Positions 25,153 through 33,638 of a stretch of 34,988 nucleotides of DNA are shown piece after piece. The position numbers and the translations under genes were made by a program. The DNA comes from Candidatus Omnitrophota bacterium (lineage in GTDB: Bacteria > Omnitrophota > Gorgyraeia > Gygaellales > Profunditerraquicolaceae): the NCBI GenBank assembly GCA_018825985.1, contig JAHKAP010000010.1:1-34988 (forward strand), read 5' to 3'. Position 1 is the stretch's first letter; every line of letters begins with the position of its first letter. The notes beneath the pieces were generated by a model. The model was not told the DNA's origin and made no database searches. It saw only the letters and a program-made list of their open reading frames with translations.

Positions 25153-25288
25153 AGATAACTTTTTCGATCAATCACCAACATGCCTTTTGAATTAAAAAAC
25201 ACCCGACAATAAAACTTTAGAAGTTACTGCGCAACATACAGCCTCAGAGAGACTTTCCATATATTTCTCTAGATATAACTTTCCAAAA

Positions 25289-25738
25289 TCAGCCTTCTTT
25301 AATAAAAAAGAATCGCATTCTTCGAACTTCATTGATATAACTCAATGTGTTTAGATTCTGCGCTTTAAAATTAAACTTTACCTGGATAGAGGCTTTATCG
25401 TTTGATATATTTGGCTCCTCAATATTTAGATCACTTATAGATATATCAATCATCCTTTCCAATTGCGATTCAATATCTGCCCTGAATTCATCATATGTCG
25501 TAACACTGTTATCACTTTTTATTGTATAATTTTTTGAGACTTGGTCCATCATAGAATTTATATCCCGCCCTACAAAACATTGTAGATATGTTTCGACCGC
25601 TTTTTTTATTGCTACAGAATCTTTTTCCTGCGTTACGTTAGATGATGAAGGTTCCCCCTCGCCGGCGCATAAAGGTACTGTCCCATATAGTAAATGAATT
25701 GCTAAAATTAACCCTAAAATCGTAAACAATCTTTTCAT
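25289..25738 (-). CDS. Secreted NTF2/SnoaL-like protein, interrupted by a UGA near its end
   Basis: A signal peptide (about residues 1-24, KRLFTILGLILAIHLLYGTVPLCAG) precedes an alpha+beta cone domain: AIKKAVETYLQCFVGRDINSMMDQVS, NYTIKSDNSVTTYDEFRADIE, SDLNIEEPNISNDKASIQVKFNFKAQ and a strand ending RRMRFFFIKEG. The frame then hits TGA at 25289-25291 and continues, in the same frame, for 14 sense codons (FWKVISREIYGKSL) to another TGA at 25244-25246. The sequence after the first TGA is what the last strand of this fold normally looks like (GxWKVIS). A good AGGAGG lies before the ATG. The gene is separate from the flanking GT39 and ligase genes by 130-140 bases on each side. Confidence 0.75.
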   Translation of the reverse strand: MKRLFTILGLILAIHLLYGTVPLCAGEGEPSSSNVTQEKDSVAIKKAVETYLQCFVGRDINSMMDQVSKNYTIKSDNSVTTYDEFRADIESQLERMIDISISDLNIEEPNISNDKASIQVKFNFKAQNLNTLSYINEVRRMRFFFIKEG

Positions 25739-25870
25739 ATCAGCCTCCTATAGGTAGCCCCAAAATATAATTAATTATCGTTTAGCCAGCCGCCCGAAAA
25801 AAATCTGTTAAAATTCTAAAAGGCCAAACGCTTTTTTTAAACATTCAACTTACTAATTACTTATTTTTGG

Positions 25871-27406
25871 TTAAAAATCAATGAGCTTAAATTTTCCTCC
25901 ATTGGTTATATTTAATTTATGGACATATTTTATCACAAGTTTTAACGCTGGATCAATTCTTTCTTTAAATTTTTCGGCTATTCGTTCATCCAATACGTTA
26001 TCCTGTAAATTCCTTCTAACAATATAAGCCTCAATCGTTTCGCTATCTTTTTGTTTAAATTGACATTCTTTTATACCCTGAATATCGCGCAAGATAACAG
26101 ATAAGGTCGAGGGATAAATTATTTTATCTTTAAAAAAAAGTTTTTCTGCAGCCCTGCCTTCTAATATAAGAAAATCACTGCCCCGGTTACAACGACATCG
26201 GCTATTATGCCTAACACCTATATCTCCACTTTCATAGCGAATAAACGGCATAGCGTAATTAAACAAATCCGTCCCTAGTATTTTGCCTCTTTCACCGCAA
26301 AATAGCTCATTGCCCCTTTCATCGGCAACTTCCATAATACAGCTCTCTTTTTCTTCATGATAATTACCATATTCGCAACCAAAGGCATTTACGGTTCCTT
26401 CTCTATTCGAATAAGCTGAGTAAATAAGGCATCCAAAGGTATCTTTAATTATCTTTCTCTGATGCGGCCATAAAGTTTCATATTTACTTATAAATACCCT
26501 GAATTTTAATCTATGTATTTTATTTTCGTTGGCTAAACAGGCAAATTCCAATAATAATGATGGATTCCCGGTAATACTTACCGGCTTGAATTTACTTAAA
26601 ATACTCAACTGCTCCAACCTGCATCTTCCGTTAAGCGGCATCGTCGAAACATACATAATATTACTGTCCGGAATAAAACAAGCGATACTTTTATGCGGCT
26701 TATAGTTATTCTTGGACCACCATCCATTTTTTGCATCTTCATCATAATTATAGAATAATTTTCCATCCATACTGGCATTATGGTCAGTGCCGCTAAAAGG
26801 CACTGACCATAATTGAGCGGTTCTAGCTATCGGCGAAATCCCCATCCATTCTAACCTGCGCTTAGAAATAATTGTCCATATTAGAATACGCTTTAGATCG
26901 CTGTATAATATAAGCGGTTTACCGGTAGTGCCGCTGGTGTAATATTTCTGCGCCCTAAAAGAATCTTTATATTTCAAAAAATCATTACTTATAAGCTGCT
27001 CCCTATAATTTATAACATCTTCCCTGGTTAGGGGAGGAATATTGCGAAGATCGCTTAACGAATTAAAATCTCTCCCAGGATCAAACCCGGATTTACGGAA
27101 TAAATTATTGTAATAAGGAACCTTGGCATAGGCGTAATTTAGAAGATTATACAATCTCTTAAAACGATATCTTTTAATTTCTAAATCGTCCCAATATTGC
27201 GATCTTTTAAAAACATTATGCTGATAGCACTCCCATGCAACCCATTTCAAAGGCCTTTTAAAAATTATAGACATCAAATAATGATACTCCCGGTTTTTTA
27301 TTTTATCTTCACTGATAGATAAAAACCATAATCTCCATGATTCCTTAACACTTAATTTAAACCCCCGCATATTTTCTAATTCCTCGAAATATTTAAATCG
27401 CATCAT
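25871..27406 (-). CDS. PaaK/CapK-like acid-CoA ligase family protein, copy 1
   Basis: This is a phenylacetate-CoA-ligase-like adenylating enzyme; relatives (CapK) occur in polysaccharide loci. With the ATG at 27404-27406 the product has 511 residues. Adenylation motifs in order: helix KVPYYNNLFR, P-loop YTSGTTGKPL (K163), acidic segment AYSNREGTVNAFGCEYGNYHEE, and NYAMPFIRYESGDIG. The Cys motif CRCNRGSDFLILEGR follows, with a C-terminal lysine in TNGGKFKLIDF. All catalytic positions are present. A GTG at 27413-27415 and an ATG one codon downstream are alternative starts. It lies 17 bases after the flippase gene. Acyl substrate and acceptor (CoA, carrier lipid or sugar) are unknown. Confidence 0.88.
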   Translation of the reverse strand: MMRFKYFEELENMRGFKLSVKESWRLWFLSISEDKIKNREYHYLMSIIFKRPLKWVAWECYQHNVFKRSQYWDDLEIKRYRFKRLYNLLNYAYAKVPYYNNLFRKSGFDPGRDFNSLSDLRNIPPLTREDVINYREQLISNDFLKYKDSFRAQKYYTSGTTGKPLILYSDLKRILIWTIISKRRLEWMGISPIARTAQLWSVPFSGTDHNASMDGKLFYNYDEDAKNGWWSKNNYKPHKSIACFIPDSNIMYVSTMPLNGRCRLEQLSILSKFKPVSITGNPSLLLEFACLANENKIHRLKFRVFISKYETLWPHQRKIIKDTFGCLIYSAYSNREGTVNAFGCEYGNYHEEKESCIMEVADERGNELFCGERGKILGTDLFNYAMPFIRYESGDIGVRHNSRCRCNRGSDFLILEGRAAEKLFFKDKIIYPSTLSVILRDIQGIKECQFKQKDSETIEAYIVRRNLQDNVLDERIAEKFKERIDPALKLVIKYVHKLNITNGGKFKLIDF

Positions 27407-27423
27407 GAATCCCACGCTTATGT

Positions 27424-28899
27424 TTAATTATACGCGCACTTGGAGCCCATATCAGAGAATGACTTGCGTATAGCCAAAACAAGTTTTTTGTCTTTAATAA
27501 TTGTAACGAGATAATAGACCGAAGAAATAAACAATAAAATCAACAGTGTTTTAGCGTCCCGTATCCCTATAATAAATTTAACCGAAACTATTAAAACAAA
27601 AACTGGCGAATAACGCACGATGCCCTGAGTTAAATAAATAAAAGCTGTCCGGGAATAAAGGCCCGCGATCGATAATAGCCATAATGATGAAAATAAATAG
27701 GCCAATGCGCTTATTATCCCGAATATGGTGATAGCGAATAACGCGTCTCTTGTCAGGTATCCCGCAACCAATAATGATAAACTAGCCAACAATAAAACAA
27801 AATTTATGGCTAATCCTCTGAAATATTTTTCCTTAACTCCTAATAATCTGCTGAGTGGCCAGAACGCAAATGAAAAAAATGCCTCTAATGATAAAACCTG
27901 TGCATAAACTCCAGCCTCAGCAAAACGGTTTCCCAGCAAGATCGCAAAAATATCCTTGCCGATAAACAACAATAAAAAAAATGGCAATATCGTAAATCCG
28001 GCCATCCTCTTGTATGCCGCTTCTACCAGATTTAGCAACCCATCCTCCCGGTATTCCGAAGCTTGTTGGAAGAAAACCTGCGAAAATCCCCTGCCCACAA
28101 AATTGAACGGAGCATTCAGCACCATCCTGCAAATGACATAGTATCCGACTATGGCTGGATTAAAAAGGGAGCTCAGGATCCAAAGTGGTAATTTAAGATT
28201 GATCTTCTGTATCAATAAAGACCACGAAGTAAATACCAAAAGTTTATTATACCTGGATATCCCAAGGAATATCCTTTTCCACGAAATATATTTTTTCAGA
28301 ACATCCATATCATTCCTTAGTAGATGATTTAACTGTATAAAAATAGATGCCATCTTGCCTATGATATCCCCGGCTATGAACGCCCATATACTGATATAGC
28401 CTAAATATGCGCATAACAATTTTATTATTCCGGAGATAAAGCAGGACATCACCATACAAACAGCAAGATGCCCAAAACGATTATTCCTGGAATTCCACAT
28501 TAAAAATACCAGGAGTATACCTTCTATTGCCGCTATAAAAGGGATAGACCAGACATACTGCCTTAAATTCGAGATATTAAATACGCGCATTATATTATCA
28601 CCGAAAAATAAAACCAGTAATATGCTTAAAACTGTGGAAATCAAAACAAAACACAGGCTAGCCGCTGAAAGATTAGCGGCTTTTTCATCTGTTTCAGAGA
28701 TCATAATAGAAATATCATAAAAAAAACAAGATAGGCTTCCGACAAAACTTCCGATGGATATAATTAGAGCGGCGATCCCGATTATTTCAACATTATAAAT
28801 CCTGATGATAAAAGGCATCATCATAATATTTATAATAGCTACCGCTAAATTACTACTAATAAGCTTTATAGCTCCGGATGTTAATTTTAAGTAGTTCAT
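27424..28899 (-). CDS. Wzx-type polysaccharide flippase (MVF/MOP superfamily)
   Basis: The 491-residue protein consists of about 12-14 hydrophobic helices with short loops, in the pattern of oligosaccharide-lipid flippases. The N-terminal portion (ISSNLAVAIINIMMMPFIIRIYNVEIIG) and the central FNPAIVGYYVICRMVLNAPFNFVGRGFSQVFFQQASEYREDG are the characteristic signatures. It would move undecaprenyl-linked or similar lipid-linked units across the inner membrane. The gene lies between the radical-SAM remnant and ligase copy 1. The presence of a flippase strongly suggests that the locus makes a lipid-linked product that leaves the cytoplasm. Confidence 0.9.
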   Translation of the reverse strand: MNYLKLTSGAIKLISSNLAVAIINIMMMPFIIRIYNVEIIGIAALIISIGSFVGSLSCFFYDISIMISETDEKAANLSAASLCFVLISTVLSILLVLFFGDNIMRVFNISNLRQYVWSIPFIAAIEGILLVFLMWNSRNNRFGHLAVCMVMSCFISGIIKLLCAYLGYISIWAFIAGDIIGKMASIFIQLNHLLRNDMDVLKKYISWKRIFLGISRYNKLLVFTSWSLLIQKINLKLPLWILSSLFNPAIVGYYVICRMVLNAPFNFVGRGFSQVFFQQASEYREDGLLNLVEAAYKRMAGFTILPFFLLLFIGKDIFAILLGNRFAEAGVYAQVLSLEAFFSFAFWPLSRLLGVKEKYFRGLAINFVLLLASLSLLVAGYLTRDALFAITIFGIISALAYLFSSLWLLSIAGLYSRTAFIYLTQGIVRYSPVFVLIVSVKFIIGIRDAKTLLILLFISSVYYLVTIIKDKKLVLAIRKSFSDMGSKCAYN

Positions 28900-28947
28900 G
28901 TTAAATACGGCTTGAATACAACGTTATCAATCGTACACCACTTAATT

Positions 28948-29135
28948 TTATGCGTCAAAAACATCTTTGCATAGAACGGCTAAGTCCGAGATACTCCTGA
29001 TTAGATTACAAAGGTCAACGGCATATCCTCCGCGGACAAAGGCTCCCTTGAGCACCGCCGTACCATACTGCGGAAAATAGATAAAGGAACCTGATTCTGA
29101 TAATTAGGAGATACAATAAGTTTTATCTCATCCAT
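28948..29135 (-). pseudogene. Remnant of a third radical-SAM (cobalamin-type) gene
   Basis: From an ATG at 29133-29135 the minus strand reads MDEIKLIVSPNYQNQVP. After a frameshift it continues FPQYGTAVLKGAFVRGG and YAVDLCNLIRS before a stop at 28948-28950. These pieces align with the start of the intact downstream-numbered gene at 29145-30680 (IKLILAPNYW, LPYGVAILKGSLIRGG, YAADLCNLI). At nucleotide level 29000-29028 and 30526-30554 agree at 28 of 29 positions. About 14 residues between the two pieces are deleted, and everything after residue 60 is gone. The fragment ends 9 bases from the stop codon of the intact gene and seems to be the debris of a tandem copy. Confidence 0.8.
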
Positions 29136-29144
29136 TTATAACCT

Positions 29145-30680
29145 TCATGCGTTAAAAATACATTTTAATATTCTTAAAATTTCGGCTTGAATACCTTGAT
29201 TCTTTCTATTTATCCCCAAAAAAGTCATTATGCGGACGAAAAATAAATACCGGGAAGGCGAACCAAAAGGCTTATTAATATATTTAGACGCTGTCCGGAA
29301 CAATAAACTATAATAACCATGGTTATAGCTGCCGCGCCTGGCTGTTATTGGGCTTAAAAGTTCGTATTCTATATTTCCCGCCCTATCATTATCCTGCCGG
29401 CCGCTCATCTCTTTATCGCAAATCAACGCGCCCTTATTTTTTCGCAAGATCCATAAAGCCAGTCCGCATATATATTTTTTACATCTGATAATAAACTCAT
29501 TAGTTGATTTTATATCATTATCTGATTCACCATCTATTCCCAGCATAAAATGCGCGTGCGACTTTATGCCTATATCATAGCAATTCTTTAAAGTCTCCTG
29601 TGCCTCCAAAACGGTATGCGATTTACCCAGGATTTTCAATATCCGGTCGGAACCGCTTTCAATGCCAAAACGCAGATACCTGTTCCCGGACTTATACATT
29701 TTACGCAACAAATCCGGCTTTAGTCGTTTCGGGACAGCTAAAGCCATCCAGTAAATATTTATATTCTCGGATATCAGCCTATCGCACAATCTTTCCAAAT
29801 ACCCCACATCATCATTGATTGTACTGTCAGTAATAAAAAAATACCCCGTATTATGCTTTTCTTTTAAAAAACGTATTTCATTTATTACTTTATCCAATGA
29901 TTTATATTCTTTCTTATCGGATACCCTATGTAAACAAAATATACATTTACCTAAACACCCGCTGGCGCACCTATAGGGTATTATAAATTGTTTTTTTTCT
30001 TTATTTATATAATAAGGCTCAAAATCAAAACCATCGTAATCCGGGAGGCCTTCATCTTCCAATCTGTAATCCTTTATTTCATTAATAAGTAACTCATTGT
30101 TATAGACGGTCTCCAGATTAGGGACTTCCTTTATACCGATATTTCCTTTCTCGTAATCTAAAAGCTTTAATATAGGCTCCTCGCATCTCCCCCTTAATAC
30201 ATAATCTATATATTTATATTTTGTCACAATCGGCTGGCTATAAAGATTAATCAACGGTCCGCCAAGAACTATCTTTGCCTTATATCTTTCTTTTAATCTT
30301 TTAGCAAGAACAAGGGCGGGTAAAAAACATGACTCTGAGCTGACTGAGATACCGAATATTCTGGAATTGTCCGGATAAATACTATCTAAAAGATGGTCTA
30401 CCAGCTTTTCTACGGCCCTGTCGTTATCCCCCAGATAATACCTGATAAGCCTATATTTATATGACTTACCTCGCAAGAGCCGGCTGAAACGGTTTCTTGT
30501 CTCAAATAACCGCTGCATATACATAATTAGATTACAAAGGTCAGCGGCATATCCCCCGCGGATAAGAGATCCTTTAAGTATCGCCACGCCATACGGCAAT
30601 ATACCATACGGCAAACCCCGCATCGCATCCCCATGAAGCCAATAATTTGGCGCTAAAATTAGTTTTATCTTACCAGACAT
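29145..30680 (-). CDS. Radical-SAM protein with cobalamin-binding-type N-terminal domain, copy A
   Basis: The 511 residues follow the B12-binding radical-SAM layout. The N-terminal Rossmann-like region includes LILAPNYW, LPYGVAILKGSLIRGGYAADLCNL and FGISVSSESCFLPALVLAKRLKERYKAKIVLGGP. The radical-SAM cluster CLGKCIFC (C242, C246, C249) is followed by FITDSTIND, MALAVPKRL and RFGIESGSDRILKILGKSH. The C-terminal 120 residues are of unknown type. Relatives methylate unreactive carbons or rearrange lipid and aromatic skeletons. A near copy (copy B) lies 52 bases upstream, with the cluster at the same residue numbers. The residues that would bind cobalamin cannot be confirmed by eye; the canonical DxHxxG is not apparent. 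Product unknown. Confidence 0.88.
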   Translation of the reverse strand: MSGKIKLILAPNYWLHGDAMRGLPYGILPYGVAILKGSLIRGGYAADLCNLIMYMQRLFETRNRFSRLLRGKSYKYRLIRYYLGDNDRAVEKLVDHLLDSIYPDNSRIFGISVSSESCFLPALVLAKRLKERYKAKIVLGGPLINLYSQPIVTKYKYIDYVLRGRCEEPILKLLDYEKGNIGIKEVPNLETVYNNELLINEIKDYRLEDEGLPDYDGFDFEPYYINKEKKQFIIPYRCASGCLGKCIFCLHRVSDKKEYKSLDKVINEIRFLKEKHNTGYFFITDSTINDDVGYLERLCDRLISENINIYWMALAVPKRLKPDLLRKMYKSGNRYLRFGIESGSDRILKILGKSHTVLEAQETLKNCYDIGIKSHAHFMLGIDGESDNDIKSTNEFIIRCKKYICGLALWILRKNKGALICDKEMSGRQDNDRAGNIEYELLSPITARRGSYNHGYYSLLFRTASKYINKPFGSPSRYLFFVRIMTFLGINRKNQGIQAEILRILKCIFNA

Positions 30681-30732
30681 AATTTAAAACTTCGGATTCC
30701 ACACGCACTCCAGATCAGCCTTTTTTGTCATC

Positions 30733-32223
30733 TCAACGATTTAAGCATAAAGATGAAATTTTGCTTTTTAGCCCATCTACCAGAAGACTAATTCTACTCT
30801 TTGGCTCAAGAACCTGGCTTAGCCTGCGATATGACCTGTCTATCTCCTTGACTTTATCTTTCCATTTCAAGCCATTGATCTCGTCAAATTCATAACACCA
30901 TTTTACCGGGTTCATAAAATTTGGCCTCAAGATCCTGATGCCATACTTGGCCGGATTTAAGAAAATATCAGTGCCATACTCGACCCTAAAATGGGCTATC
31001 TCGTAACTGGTTATGTAAAATTTATTCCTTTTTATAAATTCCAAGGTGGCCTTAATATCATTTTCGCTTTCATGCGGATAGCCCGCAATAAAAAAGAGTC
31101 TTGTCTCGATCCCCGCGTTGTGTGTCCAGCGTATGACTGATTCCATCTCTTCGGCTAAAAAAGGCTTATTCATGTTGCGTAATAATTTATTGCTCGCGGT
31201 CTCGGCCCCGAAATATAACGAATGGCAGCCGCTCTCTTTCATTTTATCTATTAAATCCCGGTCTAAACGGTATGGCGTGGCGTAGGAATGCCAATTGATG
31301 TCTATTTTACTTCCAATAATAGCATCACACAAATCATGCATATAATCATTGGAAATATTTATTTCTGAATTCACGAAATTGATCCAGCGCGAACCATATG
31401 TTTCAGTCAGCAATTTGATATCATCCACTACTTTAACTATTGATTTTATCTCCAGGGGATGATTTTTGCAAAAACCGCAGAAAGAACAATTAAAAGCGCA
31501 GCCGCGGGATGTTTCATAGGGTATGCGAAAACCAAAATGCGGGCCGATACTGGGATGCCTCGGAGCATTATAAATACCCGGATCAAGGCCCGAATAATCC
31601 GCGTTAGGTATCCGATCGATCGGATAACGTTTTCGGGTATTTGAAAACACCCGCCCATTCTTTCTATACATCAAATTAGGGACGGATTCGATGGAACGCC
31701 TGCCTTGCATACTTTCCAATAAGCCGTCGATTGGCGTCAAGGCGTCTGCGATCAGCATATAATCACAGGCTATTGATTGCTTAAAAAAAATGTCCCCGAA
31801 CAGGATCAGGTACGGCCCCCCCATTATTATCGGAACAGAAGTTGATTCTTTTATTATCCGGCTCATCAGGCTTGCGAAGAGAAAGGAGGAATATGACTGG
31901 ATAGAAAAACCGACCAGGTCATAACCGCTCCATTCCTGCCTCAGAACCCACTTCTTAAATGCATGGTACAGATAACCGCCTTTTTTCTTAATATTAAGGC
32001 AATATTCGATCTGACTATTATTCTTTAGAGCGCCTATGTCAACGAATCCCTTCTTTTTGGCGTACATCCGATCGCTTAAACCATTATTAAAAACGCTCAG
32101 GTCTACGAAATCCACAATATGCCCGCCCTTTCTCAAGTGAGCGGCTAAAACAGCCGCCCCGTAAGGAAGCTTAAACGCGGCTATCCCGCATACAGTGGGC
32201 GGAATTATCAATTTTATCTTCAT
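30733..32223 (-). CDS. Radical-SAM protein with cobalamin-binding-type N-terminal domain, copy B
   Basis: The 496-residue protein is a paralogue of copy A: IKLIIPPTVCG, KLPYGAAVLAAHLRKGGHIVDFVDLSVF, YDLVGFSIQSYSSFLFASLM, SVPIIMGGPYLI. The radical-SAM cluster is CAFNCSFC (C242, C246, C249) after ETSRG, and is followed by GFCKNHPLEIKSIVKVVDDI, WINFVNSEINIS and LYFGAETASNKLLRNMNKP. An extra cysteine pair (GFC after the cluster) is unusual. The ATG overlaps the stop of ligase copy 2 (ATGA), so the ligase and the radical-SAM protein are translationally coupled, which argues for a shared pathway. Substrate unknown. Confidence 0.88.
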   Translation of the reverse strand: MKIKLIIPPTVCGIAAFKLPYGAAVLAAHLRKGGHIVDFVDLSVFNNGLSDRMYAKKKGFVDIGALKNNSQIEYCLNIKKKGGYLYHAFKKWVLRQEWSGYDLVGFSIQSYSSFLFASLMSRIIKESTSVPIIMGGPYLILFGDIFFKQSIACDYMLIADALTPIDGLLESMQGRRSIESVPNLMYRKNGRVFSNTRKRYPIDRIPNADYSGLDPGIYNAPRHPSIGPHFGFRIPYETSRGCAFNCSFCGFCKNHPLEIKSIVKVVDDIKLLTETYGSRWINFVNSEINISNDYMHDLCDAIIGSKIDINWHSYATPYRLDRDLIDKMKESGCHSLYFGAETASNKLLRNMNKPFLAEEMESVIRWTHNAGIETRLFFIAGYPHESENDIKATLEFIKRNKFYITSYEIAHFRVEYGTDIFLNPAKYGIRILRPNFMNPVKWCYEFDEINGLKWKDKVKEIDRSYRRLSQVLEPKSRISLLVDGLKSKISSLCLNR

Positions 32224-33614
32224 TTAGCGCCGGTCTCAAACTGGTTATTTAAATCAGAAATAATGAATTTAAATTTACCGGAGGGGTCCCTGGGTATCGA
32301 GTCCACAAATCTGACTTCTATTTCTATATCGTCTCCGATCAACTCTCTTAAAAAAGCCTTAAACTGCACAATAGTATCATCGGGAGCGCAACTATCCAGA
32401 ATAACATTGATTAACAATTGTGACCCGGATACCTGGACAAACTGGCACTCTTTTATCTTTTTCAATCTTGTCAACAGCTGCGCGAGTGTCGCGCTGTAAA
32501 TATATTTATTATTATAAAAAAGCTTTTCATTGCTTCTGCCTCTTAAAAGATCTATGGTTTTTAACCCTCGTTTGCATGGACAAATTCTCCCGGAAATCGA
32601 GGCAATATCCCCAATATCATAGCGTATCAACGGCATTATATAATTATGCAAGCCAGTGGCGACCAGACTGCCGCATTCGCCATCGGCTAATTGTTTACCT
32701 TTCTTAACTATCTCTACTATTCCATTCTCCATATCTATGTGTAAATTACCATATTCATAGCACTCGGTAGCAGAAAATAATCTCTCTTGCGTACCATAAT
32801 AATTAAATACCCTACATCCAAACTGCTTCTCAATGAGATCCTTTTGATAAGGGAATAAATGTTCAAAGGCACTCAAAAAAATCCTAAACCTTATTGAACC
32901 GATATTTCTTTCAGATGCACAACAAGCAAGCTGATAAAGTAATGAAGGATTGCCGTATACATAATCCGCTTTAAACATCTCCATCTCTTTTAAATATACG
33001 GGCAAAACTTTTCGATCTTGAGGCAAAGTAGATAGAGATAGAACCATATTATTTTTATGATACAACAGAATCTTGTTTCTATTTTCGTCTTCGAGAAACG
33101 GCCAGCACCATAAATTGACCCTTTTATTCAGCCGATTAATACCAAACCAATTTTTCCTGCGGGAATTAAACGCCCTGAAAATATAATAATAAAAACTTTT
33201 ATCAAAATATAGATCCAAAGGCTTACCGGTAGTGCCACTAGTGGTTTTCTTAACGTGTCTTTCTTTATGATATTTTTTTGAAATCATTTTATCAAAGTTA
33301 TTTATCAGACTATCTTTGGTTAAAACCGGTATCCTCTCCAAGTCTTTCAGCGAACTGAAATCTGCGATTCTTAACTTAATCCTGTTGAAAAGCTTGGAAT
33401 AATAAGGAACATTCTGGCCAGCGTACTTCAATAAATCTTTTAATCTCCTTAATTGATATAGCTCTAATTTTTCTATCGGATACCATTGCGAACGCAGGAG
33501 AAAATTGTAATATCTATGCTGAGCTATACAGCCCCACGGGTCTTTCTTGAAATTAATCCCCGGAGCAACAATAATCCTGATCATATTTCTCAATCTACCG
33601 ATATATCCCTGCAT
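32220..33614 (-). CDS. PaaK/CapK-like acid-CoA ligase family protein, copy 2
   Basis: This 464-residue adenylating enzyme has the same plan as copy 1: NVPYYSKLFNRI, P-loop TTSGTTGKPLDLYFD (K131), VFNYYGTQERLFSATECYEYGNLHID, NYIMPLIRYDIGDIA, CPCKRGLKTIDLLRGRSNEK and the C-terminal lysine in DPSGKFKFIISDL. All catalytic positions of the family are visible. Family members form an acyl-adenylate and usually a thioester. The gap to copy 3 is 24 bases, and the stop overlaps radical-SAM copy B. The substrate is probably an aromatic or short-chain acid made or modified within the locus, but no sequence feature fixes this. Confidence 0.88.
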   Translation of the reverse strand: MQGYIGRLRNMIRIIVAPGINFKKDPWGCIAQHRYYNFLLRSQWYPIEKLELYQLRRLKDLLKYAGQNVPYYSKLFNRIKLRIADFSSLKDLERIPVLTKDSLINNFDKMISKKYHKERHVKKTTSGTTGKPLDLYFDKSFYYYIFRAFNSRRKNWFGINRLNKRVNLWCWPFLEDENRNKILLYHKNNMVLSLSTLPQDRKVLPVYLKEMEMFKADYVYGNPSLLYQLACCASERNIGSIRFRIFLSAFEHLFPYQKDLIEKQFGCRVFNYYGTQERLFSATECYEYGNLHIDMENGIVEIVKKGKQLADGECGSLVATGLHNYIMPLIRYDIGDIASISGRICPCKRGLKTIDLLRGRSNEKLFYNNKYIYSATLAQLLTRLKKIKECQFVQVSGSQLLINVILDSCAPDDTIVQFKAFLRELIGDDIEIEVRFVDSIPRDPSGKFKFIISDLNNQFETGAK

Positions 33615-33638
33615 CAGTTTTGCGCACCCGCGCTTTAT

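Noticed and set aside
25244-25291. Selenocysteine insertion at the UGA of the NTF2-like gene
   Set aside because: Only a weak TATAT/ATATA stem follows, the expected residue here is not a redox cysteine, and nonsense mutation explains it more simply; kept only as a finding about the interruption.
25789-25840. AAAAGGCC...GCTTTTTT as a terminator of ligase copy 1
   Set aside because: The stem is interrupted after five A-T/G-C pairs and too weak to call.
28900-28935. TTGATA-17-TATTTA upstream of the flippase as a promoter
   Set aside because: The -10 matches only half the consensus and lies 2 bases before the ATG; no independent support.
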